Positions 9,669-19,224 of a stretch of 64,000 nucleotides of DNA are shown here, one piece after another. Source of the DNA: Streptomyces sp. P3 (GTDB taxonomy: Bacteria > Actinomycetota > Actinomycetes > Streptomycetales > Streptomycetaceae); the NCBI GenBank assembly GCA_016893485.2, contig JAFEKX020000001.1:2356001-2420000 (forward strand), given 5' to 3'. Below the pieces are notes generated by a model. That model was not told where the DNA came from. It saw only the letters and a list, made by a program, of their open reading frames with translations, and ran no database searches. Every line of letters starts with the position of its first letter. The stretch's first letter is position 1. The translations under genes and the position numbers were made by a program.

Positions 9669-9695
9669 ATTCGCAGCGAGCGCCCCTACGGATGG
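9669..9695 (-). promoter_or_regulatory. Putative SigK-dependent promoter of sigK-rskA
   Basis: On the minus strand CCATCC (9695-9690) and GCGAAT (9674-9669) are separated by 15 bases. Mycobacterial SigK promoters are reported as CCATCC / CCGAAT. The -10 lies about 60 bp before the sigK GTG. This would make the sigma factor autoregulated. Confidence 0.55.
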
Positions 9696-9769
9696 GTTAC
9701 GGATCAGCGGGCCCAAAACGCGGGTCAAGGGACGGATTGGACGGCGCCAAAAAAACTTTTCGGGTTTGA

Positions 9770-9797
9770 CCAATCCGCCCCGGCACGTGCTCCGAAT
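9770..9797 (+). promoter_or_regulatory. Putative SigK-dependent promoter of the DUF4331 operon
   Basis: CCAATCC (9770-9776) and CCGAAT (9792-9797) are separated by 15 bases, the same spacing as at the sigK promoter on the other strand. The -10 is about 40 bp before the DUF4331 ATG. The exact CCGAAT and the divergent pairing make this a good candidate for recognition by the adjacent SigK. Confidence 0.6.
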
Positions 9798-9836
9798 CTC
9801 CGGGCGTCAGGCAAGTTGGCACTGAGGACGGACGGC

Positions 9837-11376
9837 ATGACACCTATCTCCAGGAGCGGTGCGGGACGCAGGAAGCTCGCGGCCCTCGTATGTGGCGCGC
9901 TGGCCGCCGGGGGCTCGCAGCCGCCGGTACGGCCGCGCTGGAACCGGGAGTGGCCGCGGCCTCCTCCCACCGGGAGGCCCCCTCATCTCGGGCACCCCGC
10001 AGTACGACAACACGGACCTGTACGCGTTCGTCAGCCCGGACAAGCCGGACACGACGACGATCGTGGCGAACTGGATACCGTTCGAGGAGCCCGCCGGCGG
10101 CCCGAACTTCTACCAGTTCGCCGACGACGCCCAGTACGACCTGCACATCGACAACAACGGTGACGCGCTGGACGACTTCGTCTTCCGCTACACCTTCAGC
10201 ACCCACGTCAAGAACAAGAAGACGTTCCTCTACAACACGGGCCCGGTCACCAGCCTCGCCGACCCCGACCTCAACATCACGCAGTCGTACGACGTCGAGC
10301 TGATCAAGCTGAAGAAGGGCAGGGCGGTCTACAAGACGAAGATCGCCGACAACGTCCCGGCGGCCCCGTCCGACGTCGGCGACGCGTCGATGCCGGACTA
10401 CGCCAAGCTGCGCTCGCAGGCGATCTACAAGACGACCAACGGCGGCGCGACCTTCGCCGGCCAGGCCGACGACCCGTTCTTCGCCGACCTGCGCGTCTTC
10501 GACCTGCTCTACGGCGGCAACCTGAGCGAGGTCGGCAACGACACCCTCAAGGGCTACAACGTCAACACGATCGCCCTCCAGGTGCCCAACGACCTGATCC
10601 GGCAGTCCAAGTCCCGCCCCACCGTGGGGATTTACTCCACGACCCAGCGCAGGAACGCCCAGGGCTACTACACGCAGGTCTCACGCCTGGGCAACCCGCT
10701 GGTCAACGAGGTCGTCAACCCGCAGAAGGACAAGGACAAGTTCAACGCGTCCCAGCCCAAGGACGACGCGCAGTTCCTGAAGAACGTGACCGAGCCCGAG
10801 ATCCCGAAGCTCATCGAGTCGATCTACAAGATCAAGGCGCCGAGCGAGCCGCGCAACGACCTCGTCAGCGTGTTCCTCACCGGCGTCAAGGGCCTCAACA
10901 CCGAGCAGCCGTACGCGAAGCCGTCGGAGATGCTGCGCCTCAACACGTCGATCCAGCCGACCGCGCACCCCAAGCGCCTCGGTGTCCTCGACGGCGACAA
11001 CGCGGGCTTCCCGAACGGCCGTCGGCTCTCCGACGACGTGATCGACTCGGCGCTCCAGGTCATGGAGGGTGAACTCGTCGGTTCCAAGAACGACTTGGGC
11101 GACGCGGTCGACAAGAACGACAAGGGCTTCGAGAAGTACTTCCCGTACGTCGCCGAGCCCACCTCGGGTTCGCGCGGCCCGCTCGCCAAGGGCACGGCCA
11201 GTGACAGCGACGTCAAGAACCAGCTGGGCGACGCGCTCCAGCCGGCCGGGGCGTCCTCCGGCAGCGACAACATGATGCTGATGGTCGCGTCGGCGGCCTC
11301 GGGTGTCGCCGGAGTCCTGCTGATCGGCGCGGGCGTCGCGTGGTGGCGCCGCCGGATGAGCCACCGCCCGTACTGA
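9837..11376 (+). CDS. DUF4331 family exported protein (two N-terminal frameshifts)
   Basis: About 513 aa from the ATG at 9837. A Sec-type signal (RRKLAALVCGALAAGGLAAA) is followed by the family hallmark SSHREAPLISGTPQYDNTD and LYAFVSPDKPDTTTIVANW. Then come YDLHIDNNGDALDDFVFRYT, FFADLRVFDLLYGG, VFLTGVKGLN and GRRLSDDVIDSALQVMEGEL. The C-terminus has a Ser/Gly linker and one membrane helix (MLMVASAASGVAGVLLIGAG) with a basic tail, so the mature protein is anchored outward. One G is missing near 9920 and one C near 9975. The biochemical role of DUF4331 is unknown. First gene of the operon with TPR and NicO genes and the probable SigK target. Confidence 0.93.
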
Positions 11377-11388
11377 CCCCCACAGACT

Positions 11389-11431
11389 GGCGCGGCCCGC
11401 ACTTCACCTTCCCCACGGTGCGGGCCGCGCC
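11389..11431 (+). terminator. Strong hairpin after the DUF4331 gene
   Basis: Arms GGCGCGGCCCGCAC (11389-11402) and GTGCGGGCCGCGCC (11418-11431) pair perfectly over 14 bp, starting 13 bp after the stop codon. There is no T run, as usual in Streptomyces. It may end or attenuate transcription, lowering expression of the TPR and NicO genes relative to DUF4331. Confidence 0.65.
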
Positions 11432-11494
11432 ACCCCACGCGACAACCCCCTCGGCACCACGGCACTTGAACCACCCAGGCGATGGAGGAACGGC

Positions 11495-13226
11495 ATGGCC
11501 CCGCGCGAGACCGACAACAACCCGACGGAGGCCGACCAGCCGGCGGCGGCACAGCGGGAGTGGGAACGGCTGTGGGAGGAGGGGGACGACGACGGAGCGG
11601 CGGGCGCCGGGGCGGAGAGCGGCCAGCCTGCGAAGGCGGACACCGAGCCGGAGGGTGCGCGGGACGCGGACGCCGAGCCGGAGAACGGGCAGGGCACGGA
11701 GGCGGACACCGAGCCGGAGGGTGCGCAGGACGCGGACGCGGACACTTCCGAGACCGCGGACGCGGACACCGAGACCTCCGGGACCGCCGACGACGACTCA
11801 TCCCCACCCTCAACTCCCGCACGCAGCACCGCCGATGAAGCCGCCACCCCCACCTCGACGACGAACGCATCGCCGCCGTCCGCCGGGTGGCCGCCGCGGG
11901 CCGTCGCTGGCGGACCCTCCAACTCGCCGGGTGTGCCGCCCTGTTGGCCGTCGCAATGACCGCCGGTGCCATCGCCATCGGCGCCGCGAAGGACAGCGGC
12001 GCGACCGGTGTCGCCGTCGGATCCAGTGCCGTGTCACCGGAGTTGCTCGCCAGTGGAAGCCTGGACGCGAGCATCGCCTCGCTGCAGGCCCATCTGAGGA
12101 CGCAGCCCAAGGACTTCGACGGGTGGGCGACGCTCGGGCTGGCCTATGTCGAGCAGGCCAGGACGAAGGGCGACCCGTCCCGGTACCCGCAGGCGCAGGC
12201 CGCCTTCCAGCGGTCGCTGAAGATCTCGCCCGCCAACGAGAACGCGCTGGAGGGCCGCGCCGCGCTCGCCGCCGCCCGGCACGAGTTCAAGGAGGCCCTG
12301 ACCTACGCGGACCAGGTCCTCAAGGAGAACCCGTACAGCGAGCGCGCCCTGTGCTCCCGCATCGACGCGCTCGTCGAACTCGGCCGCTACGCCGACGCGT
12401 CGAAGGCCGCCGACCTCGCCGACGCCCGCAAGCCCGGCGTCCCGGTCTTCACCCGGTACGCGTACGTGCACGAGCTGCGCGGGGACGTCAGCACCGCCCG
12501 CAAGGTCCTGGAACAGGCCCTCGCCGCCGCCACCTCCCCGGCGACATCTCGTACGTCGCCGCCACGCTCGGCCAACTCGCCTGGAACCAGGGCGACTACA
12601 AGACCGCCCTGAACGACTACGGCCGCGCGCTCGCCGCCGACGAGAACTACCTCCCCGCGCTGGAGGGCCGCGCCCGCACCCAGGCCGCCCTGGGCGACCG
12701 CGCCGCGGCCGTCAAGGGCATGGAGCTGGTCGTCTCCCGCTATCCGCTGCCCCAACCCCTCGTGGAACTCGGCGAGTTGTACGAGAGCCGGGGCGCCGAG
12801 GGCGACAAGGCGAAGGCGGAGGACCAGTACGCCCTGGTCGACGCCTGGATCGCGCTGGCCCGCGCCAACGGCGTCAACGCCGACCTGGACACCGCGCTCG
12901 CCGCCGCCGACCACGGGGACGTCAAGTCCGCCCTGAAGGCCGCCCGCGCCGAATGGGCCCGCCGCCACACCGTGCACACCGCGGACGCGCTGGCCTGGGC
13001 CCTGCACGTCAACGGCCTCGACAAGGAGGCGCTCCCCTACGCCCGCCAGGCCACGGCCACGGACTACCACAACGCCTCGTTCATCTACCACCTCGGCACG
13101 ATCGAGCTCGCCACCGGCCACAAGGCCGACGGCCGCACCCACCTGGCCAAGGCCCTGAAGCTGAACCCGGGCTTCTCCCCGCTGGGCGCCGCCAAGGCCC
13201 GTAAGGCGCTGGAGGCCACCAAGCGA
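11495..13226 (+). CDS. Membrane-anchored TPR protein of the SigK locus (frameshifts; stop codon lost)
   Basis: About 577 aa. Residues 1-120 are acidic and repetitive (ADTEPEGARDADAEPENGQG), cytoplasmic and probably disordered. After a frame break near 11860 comes one membrane segment (LQLAGCAALLAVAMTAGAIA). The rest is an extracytoplasmic array of tetratricopeptide repeats, with signatures WATLGLAYVEQARTKG, ALEGRAALAAARHEFKEALT, LGQLAWNQGDYKTALNDYGR and ALKLNPGFSPLGAAKARKAL. A second break lies near 12535. A stop is expected at 13224-13226 but the codon reads CGA. A C-for-T change there would restore both this stop and a GTG start for the next gene. It probably scaffolds partners at the membrane with DUF4331 and the transporter. 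Confidence 0.85.
11635..11739 (+). repeat. Direct repeat inside the acidic N-terminus of the TPR gene
   Basis: Two 39-bp copies (11635-11673 and 11701-11739) differ at very few positions and encode ADTEPEGA(R/Q)DADA. Spacing is 66 bp, a multiple of three. Slippage would keep the frame and change only the length of the acidic linker. Confidence 0.75.
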
Positions 13227-14928
13227 CGCCGTTCCGCCGCCTGTTGGCCTCCGCAGCGGCCGTCCTCACGACCGCGGGCGCGCTCCTCCTGGTCCCCACG
13301 GCCGCCGCGAGCGCGCACCCCTCGGCAACTTCACCGTCAACCGCTACGACGGTCTCGTCGTCGCCCCGGGCCAGTTGCGCGTCACGCACATCGAGGACCT
13401 CGCCGAGATCCCGGCGACCCAGGTCAAGCCGGACATCAGGCGATTGGGCATGACGGAGTGGGCCCGGGAGCGCTGCGACAAGGCCGCCGAGGGCAGCAAG
13501 GTCACCGTCGACGGCCGTACGGTCGCCCTCACGCCCGGCACCAGCACCGCGCACCTGCGCCCCGGACAGGCCGGGCTCAACACCCTGCGCGTGGAGTGCG
13601 GTTCGAGTGCCGCACTGCCCAAGGGGAGCGCCGTCGCCCTCGGCTTCCACAGCGCGGGGCTGACCACCGGGCCCGGCTGGCGGGAGATCACCGCGCGCGC
13701 CGACCGGATGACGCTCACCAGGTCGGACGTGGCGAAGACGTCGATCTCGCACGAACTCACCAGCTACCCGAAGGACTTGCTGTCCTCCCCGCCGACACCA
13801 CGACCGCGTCCCTGCACGCGCGTCCCGGTGGTCCGGCGCTCGCCGACGACGGTCGATCCGCGGCGGAGCCGCCCGCCGACTCGGTGCTGCCGCGCGGCGC
13901 CGACCGCTGGACGGAGGCCCTGAACAACCTGGTCGCGCGGCACCACCTCACGGTCGGCTTCGCCGCGCTCTCGCTGCTCATCGCCGTAGCCCTGGGCGCG
14001 ATGCACGCGCTCGCGCCCGGCCACGGCAAGACCCTGATGGCCGCGACGGCAGCCGCGCGGGGCGGTCGGGCCCGCCTCAGGACGTGCTCCCCCTCGCCGC
14101 CTCGGTCACCGTCACCCACACCCTCGGCGTCATCGCCCTGGGCCTGCTGGTCACGGCCGGCTCCGCCGCGACCCCGTCGGTGATCGCCTGGCTGGGCATC
14201 GCGAGCGGTGCCCTGGTGCTCTTCGCGGGCGCCAACCTCGTACGCCGCGCCTGGCGCAACCGCCCACGCCCGCACGCCACTTCCCTCGCTCATCCGCACC
14301 CTCATCCCCACCCCCACCCCCACGACCACGATCATGGGCACCGGGACGGGCACGGACACGGACACGAGACCGCCAAGGTCCCCGAACGCGCCTTGGTCCT
14401 CGTCTCCGCGCACGCCGAAGCCGGCGCCCCCACACGGAGACCCACGCACACCCGCACCCGCACAGCCATGACGACGACCACGCCCACAGCCACGAGCACG
14501 GGCACGACCACGCCCATCCTCACCCCCCACGACCACGCCGTGGAGCACACGCACGGCGGCTTCACCCACACCCACGAGACCGCCCCGACCGTGCGCGGCA
14601 CGATCCTGCTCGGCTTCGCCGGTGGGCTCGTGCCGAGCCCGTCCGCCGTGGTGGTGCTCGTGGGGCCGCCGCGCTCGGCCAGGCGTGGTTCGGGCTGCTG
14701 CTCGTCGTCGCGTACGGCGTCGGTCTCGCCCTCACCCTCACCGCGGCCGGATTCGCCGTCGTCAAGCTGGGTACAGGGATGAACCGAGTGCTGGACCGGC
14801 GCCCCCGCTGGACCACCAGCCCCATGGCCGTACTGGTCCGCAGGACCGCGCCGTTGGCATCGGCGCTGGTCGTCGTGGGTCTCGGGGTCGGACTGGTGCT
14901 CAAGGGGGCGGCATCAGCACTCGGCTGA
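13223..14928 (+). CDS. NicO/RcnA-type nickel-cobalt transporter with His-rich loop (about six frameshifts)
   Basis: About 568 aa after correction. A signal sequence (FRRLLASAAAVLTTAGALLL) leads to AHPLGNFTVNRYDGLVVAPG, an extracytoplasmic domain of about 200 residues. The transporter domain then carries HALAPGHGKTLMAA, the metal-site motif of RcnA/NicO proteins, TVTHTLGVIALGLL, and a last part GTILLGFAGGLVPSPSAVVV. Between them, 14270-14570 encodes a cytoplasmic loop rich in His and Asp (HPHPHPHPHDHDHGH, HDDDHAHSHEHGHDHAHPH, HTHGGFTHTHE), as expected for a metal buffer or sensor. Breaks are near 13318, 13790, 14070, two compensating ones in 14430-14530, and 14665. No normal start codon exists at 13223; TTG 13244 is the first alternative. 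Direction of transport and metal are inferred from family only. Confidence 0.85.
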
Positions 14929-14972
14929 GTTGTGTACGGCGAGAATTCGCCCGGCTGCGAATGGGGGAGCCC

Positions 14973-16580
14973 ATGTCCGAAGATCCGGGCACTGAACGTG
15001 TGATCGCGGGCCGCTACCGGCTCCTGTCCCCCTCGGCGAGGGCGGGATGGGCACGGTGTGGCGGGCCCGCGACGAGGTGCTGCAACGCGAGGTCGCCGTC
15101 AAGGAGGTCCGCGCGCCCGGCGGGCTGGCCTCCGACGACGTGGAGCGGATGTACGCCCGGCTGGAGCGCGAGGCGTGGGCGGCGGCGCGGGTCGCCAACC
15201 GCAACGTGGTGACGGTGTACGACGTGGCGACGGAGGACGGTCGCCCCTGGATCGTCATGGAGCTGGTGCGGGGCGTGTCCCTGGCCGATGTCCTGGATGC
15301 CGAGGGGCCGTTGTCGCCACAGCGGACCGCGCACATCGGTGCCGAGGTGCTCGCCGCGCTGCGGGCCGCGCACGACGCGGGTGTGCTGCACCGGGATGTG
15401 AAACCGGCCAATGTGCTGATGTCGAACGACGGACGGGTCGTCCTGACCGACTTCGGTATCGCGATGGTCGAGGGCAGTTCGGCGCTGACCATGACCGGCG
15501 AGGTCATCGGCTCGCCCGAATTCCTCGCCCCGGAGCGGGCGTTGGGCCGCACCCCGGTCCCGAGTCGGACCTGTGGGCGCTCGGCGTCCTGCTGTACGCG
15601 GCGGTCGAGGGGCACTCGCCGTTCCGTCAGAACACCCCGCTGAGCACCCTGCGTGCCATCGTCGACGAGGAGTTGCCGGTACCGCGGCTGGCGGGACCGC
15701 TCACGCCGGTCATCGAGGGGCTGCTGCGCAAGGACCCGGCCCAGCGGATGTCCGCGGAGCAGGCCGAGCAGGATCTGCGGCTGGTCGCGGCGGGCGGTGC
15801 GCCGCGCGCGTCCACGGCGCCGACGACGCCGTACTCGCCGATGATGGCGGGCGTTCCGCAGGACACCTATCCCCGACGCCGCCGCAGCCGATGCCTCCTG
15901 TCGGCCCCGAGGGCGACCCCTACGGGACGCGGACGGGCGCGGCGGAACCCCGGCGCAACCGGCGTGCGGCCATCGTCCTAGTCGCGGGGCTTGTCGCGCT
16001 GGCGCTGGCGATCGGCGGGCTGACGTACACGCTGATCAACCGGAACAACGACGGGAACACGGACGCGGGCAAGAGCACCAGCAGCCCCAAGAACGAGCCC
16101 TCGGGCGGGACTTCGCCCAGTCCGAGCAGTGAGACCACCAAGGCGAGCGAGACGCCGAGTCCCAGTGCCGGCAAGTCGTCGTCGGCACCGCAGTCGGTGA
16201 AGGCGACGGTGGAGGGCGCCAACACCGAGTACTCGGGCAGCTGTCCGCCGCCGAACGCGAAGGCGCCGACCTTCACGGCCAGCATCACGGTGGGGAAGGT
16301 GCCCGCGGAGGTGTCCTACCGGTGGGTGACGAAGACCGGTTCGGTCTCCGACCCCGGGTGGAAGACGCTGTCGTTCCCTGCGGGCGGCGGGAAGACCAAG
16401 CAGGACCGGGTGTTCCTGACGACGTACTCGAGCAGTGGGACGTTCAAGAACGAGATCAGTGTGGAGATCCGCGGCCCGGTCCACGGGGAGTCCAACTCGG
16501 TGCCGTTCTCGGTCACTTGCCTGGCGGAGACCCCGTCGGGCGGGGCCTCCGCGTCGGACTCGGCGTCGCCCTCGGCGTGA
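14973..16580 (+). CDS. Membrane serine/threonine protein kinase (three frameshifts)
   Basis: About 537 aa, ATG at 14973 after GGGGGAG. The Hanks-type kinase domain spans about residues 10-275, with GEGGMGTVWRA loop (after correction), AVKEV lysine, HRDVKPANVLM catalytic loop, DFGIAMVEG and SPEFLAPERALG activation segment, and DLWALGVLLYAAVEGHSPF. A short Pro-rich juxtamembrane stretch precedes one membrane helix (AAIVLVAGLVALALAIGGLT). The outer part is a Ser/Thr-rich linker and a sensor-like domain with SGSCPPPNAKAPTF and FSVTC, whose cysteines may form a disulphide. There are no PASTA repeats. Missing bases near 15035, 15552 and 15865. Ligand and substrates are unknown. Confidence 0.93.
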
Positions 16581-16602
16581 GGCGACGCACCCTGGGCGAG
16601 GG

Positions 16603-17408
16603 TCAGACCGCGCCGGTCAGGACGGGCAGATAGCCGCCGGACTGGCCGGCCGCCGTCGGGTGGTACGACTCGCCGATGTCCAGCAGGTTGAGGCTGTGCA
16701 GCCAAGAGCCGCCGGAGCAGATCTCGTGGCCGGTGAACGTGGTGCGTACGTCGCCGTAGGTGAAGCCGTGGTCGGCGGCGCGCTTGGCGAGGGCGGCGTC
16801 GAGGTAGTCGGCCGCGCCGTTGATGGCTGAGCGCTTGGTCGCGGAGAGGCCGAGGCAGGTGGTGCCGAGCTTGTAGAAGCGCGGGTAGCCGAGCACGACC
16901 ACGTGCGCGGCGGGGGCTTTGGCGCTGATCGTCGAGTAGACCTTGTCGAGGAGGCCGGGGAGCGTCGAGTCGACGTACGCCTTCGCGGTGGCGATCCGGG
17001 AGAGGCAGGAGCTGTCGGACTGCAGGACACAGGTCGTCATGACGTCGGAGAAACCGGCGTCGTTGCCGCCGATGCTGATCGAGACGAGGCCGGTCGAGCC
17101 GCTGAGGGTGCCGAGTTGGTTGGCGAGAACATCACCCGTACGAGCGCCCGAGCAAGCCATGAAGTCGAACGTCGAGGGTGAGTGGGCGGCTGCCCAGAGG
17201 TAGGGGTAGGCCTTGGTGCTGCGGTCGCAGGAACCGCTGGAACTGATGTAGCTGCCCGAGCCGACCCCGAGGAGTAGGAGTCGCCGAGGGCCACATAGCC
17301 GCCGGTGGCGGCGAGTTGGGACGCCTGCGCCGTCATCGCCCCGGTGAGGGCGAGGCCGGCGGCGAGGAGGAGCGAGGTCACGTATGCCGTAAATCGGGAA
17401 CGTCTCAT
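16603..17408 (-). CDS. Secreted SGNH/GDSL esterase-lipase (one frameshift)
   Basis: About 268 aa. ATG at 17408 follows GGGAGG. The signal peptide FTAYVTSLLLAAGLALTGAM ends near AQAS. Block I GDSYSSG holds the nucleophile Ser; block III is GGNDAGFSDVMTTC; block V is SYHPTAAGQSGGY with the Asp/His-type end of the triad. Six cysteines (for example GSCDRS, TTCVLQSDSSCLSR, ICSGGS) suggest disulphides, as in extracellular Streptomyces lipases. One base is missing near 17262 (SYSSGVGSGSYIS after correction). It is convergent with the kinase gene with 22 bp between stops. Confidence 0.93.
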
Positions 17409-17575
17409 GGAACCTCCCTTAGCAGGATCTCTGCCACAACTGTCGTAGCAGTGACGCGCGTTGACGGGAAGTGTGCATGCCAAGGGTTTGCCGGTGGGAA
17501 CAGGTGTTCACCTGTGCATCACAACCGGTATGACCGCCCTCCGCGTCTTGACGTTCGCGGCCGGGCTGCGCCACA

Positions 17576-18040
17576 TTGAAACCCGGCATCCGGCGCGTCG
17601 GGGGCAAAGTCGCCAATGCAGACCTTACGTATCAAGAGAACGTCCACGGACGGCGTCGAGCGGGTGCGGTCAGGACCGGGAGGGACCTGTCACCGGTGCT
17701 CGCGGGCGCGGCGGTCGCCGTAGGGGGCGTGGGCGCACTGCTCGCACTCCTCGACTCGGGATCACCGCTGCGCGGTCCGTTCGCGCTGTTCTTCCTGTTC
17801 GCGGCGCCGGCTTCGGCAATTGCCGCGGTGTTGCGCGGACTTGATCCCTTCAGCCGTGTTCTCACCTCGGTGGCGGGCGCGGTGGTCGTCGACATGCTGG
17901 TGGCCCAGGGAATGCTGGCCGTGCACCGGTGGTCCGTCGACGGCGGCGTTATCACGGTGGCGGCGATCAGTGGCCTGATATCGCTATCGGTATTCATGCG
18001 GCATATGCCGGGCCACACAACGGCTGACAAAGCTGTGTAA
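17576..18040 (+). CDS. Small integral membrane protein near the polysaccharide locus
   Basis: Up to 154 aa from a TTG. The alternative ATG at 17616 is in another frame (QTLRIKRTSTDGVERV) and would need one indel to join the same C-terminus, so the start is uncertain. Four hydrophobic stretches are visible: VLAGAAVAVGGVGALLALLD, GPFALFFLFAAPASAIAAVL, RVLTSVAGAVVVDMLVAQGM and VITVAAISGLISLSVFMRHM. No family is recognised. It lies 366 bp before the first glycosyltransferase and could be a regulator or accessory of that pathway. Confidence 0.65.
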   Translation: MKPGIRRVGGKVANADLTYQENVHGRRRAGAVRTGRDLSPVLAGAAVAVGGVGALLALLDSGSPLRGPFALFFLFAAPASAIAAVLRGLDPFSRVLTSVAGAVVVDMLVAQGMLAVHRWSVDGGVITVAAISGLISLSVFMRHMPGHTTADKAV

Positions 18041-18406
18041 CGGTCAAACCAACAAAAACGTGAGGCCTCGTTCCAGGTCTTGCCATACAGGTTCAATCAT
18101 CAATACCGTCGTACATCTCACCCGCACTGGTTCATCATCTAGCGGCTCTAGGGGAGGGCTCAAGGACCGCGATGAATCCGGGGCGGGGGGCGCGGTAGGG
18201 GGTGCCGTGCTCGGTGACCGCTTGTGTGACCGAGTCGTCCGCGCGGCCGGCTTTCATGTTTTTCGGGGTCGACCAGATTTGCCAGCTCACCATGCGTGCA
18301 TGGAGATCCATTTTTCCGTGTCGCCCGTGAGAACCCCCTTTCGAACCGGAGCACAGAGCCGGGCCGCCCAGGGGCGGGCGGTCCGCCGGACGAGAGGGAC
18401 CAGCTC
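18041..18406. other. Intergenic region before the polysaccharide operon
   Basis: 366 bp without a supported gene. The first half is relatively AT-rich for this genome (CAACAAAAACG, GGTTCAATCATCAATACC), and then come GC-rich stretches that could fold. It likely holds the operon promoter and a long leader. No known riboswitch class was recognised by eye. Confidence 0.5.
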
Positions 18407-19224
18407 GTGAGTTCTGTTCTGCGCCCAGCGACACCGGGCCAAGATCCGTTAATGTCGGCCGAATACCGGCCCATCTCCTCTCACCTGGCGATCACACCGC
18501 CGGTGAGCGTGGTGATTCCCGCCATGAATGAGGCGGAGAATCTCCCCTACGTCTTCAAGACACTTCCTGCGTGGATACACGAAGTGGTTCTCGTGGACGG
18601 CAATTCCAGCGACAACACCGTCGAGGTGGCCCGCGAGCTGTGGCCCGGGGTCAAGGTCGTCGAACAACAGGGCAAGGGCAAGGGGATGCCCTGATCACCG
18701 GGTTCGAGGCCTGCAGCGGCGACATCATCGTGATGGTCGACGCGGACGGCTCGGCCGACGGGCACGAGATCGTCAGCTATGTCTCCGCCCTCGTCTCGGG
18801 CGCGGACTTCGCCAAGGGATCACGCTTCGCCAACGGCGGCGGCACGGACGACATGACGTTCATCCGCAAGCTCGGCAACTGGGCGCTGTGCACGATCGTC
18901 AACCGCAAGTTCGGCGCCCGCTACACCGATCTCTGCTACGGATACAACGCGTTCTGGCGGCACTGCCTCGACAAGATCGACCTCGACTGCACCGGCTTCG
19001 AGATCGAGACACTCATCAACATCCGGGTGGTCAAGGCCGGCCTCAAGGTGCAGGAGATCCCCAGCCACGAGTACCTCCGTATCCACGGCACGAGCAATCT
19101 GCGCGCCGTGCGGGATGGAATCCGGGTGCTCAAGGTGATCCTCAAGGAGCGCTCCAACCGGCGTGCGCTGCGCCGCCGTTCGCACTCCACGATGACCGAC
19201 CCGTTCCGGGGAGAGGTGTCTTGA
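18407..19224 (+). CDS. Family 2 glycosyltransferase, DPM/undecaprenyl-type (one frameshift)
   Basis: About 272 aa from the GTG at 18407. A GT-A fold is shown by VSVVIPAMNEAENLPYVFKT, EVVLVDGNSSDNT and the DxD-type MVDADGSADG. The C-terminal part has GNWALCTIVNRKFGARYTDL and CYGYNAFWR, resembling polyprenyl-phosphate glycosyltransferases that charge a lipid carrier. No C-terminal membrane helices are present. A missing G near 18684 splits the frame (KGKGDALITGFEACSGD after correction). The stop overlaps the TTG of the next gene, showing tight coupling. It probably starts repeat-unit or lipid-donor synthesis. Confidence 0.92.

Noticed and set aside
14270..14570. Low-complexity CAC/GAC tract as a microsatellite-like repeat
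   Set aside because: It encodes the His/Asp-rich loop expected for this transporter family, so it is coding sequence, although prone to indel errors.
18060..18300. Possible riboswitch or tRNA-like fold before the polysaccharide operon
   Set aside because: Fragments such as GGTTCAATC and GGTTCATC recall a T arm, but no cloverleaf or known riboswitch core could be assembled by eye.
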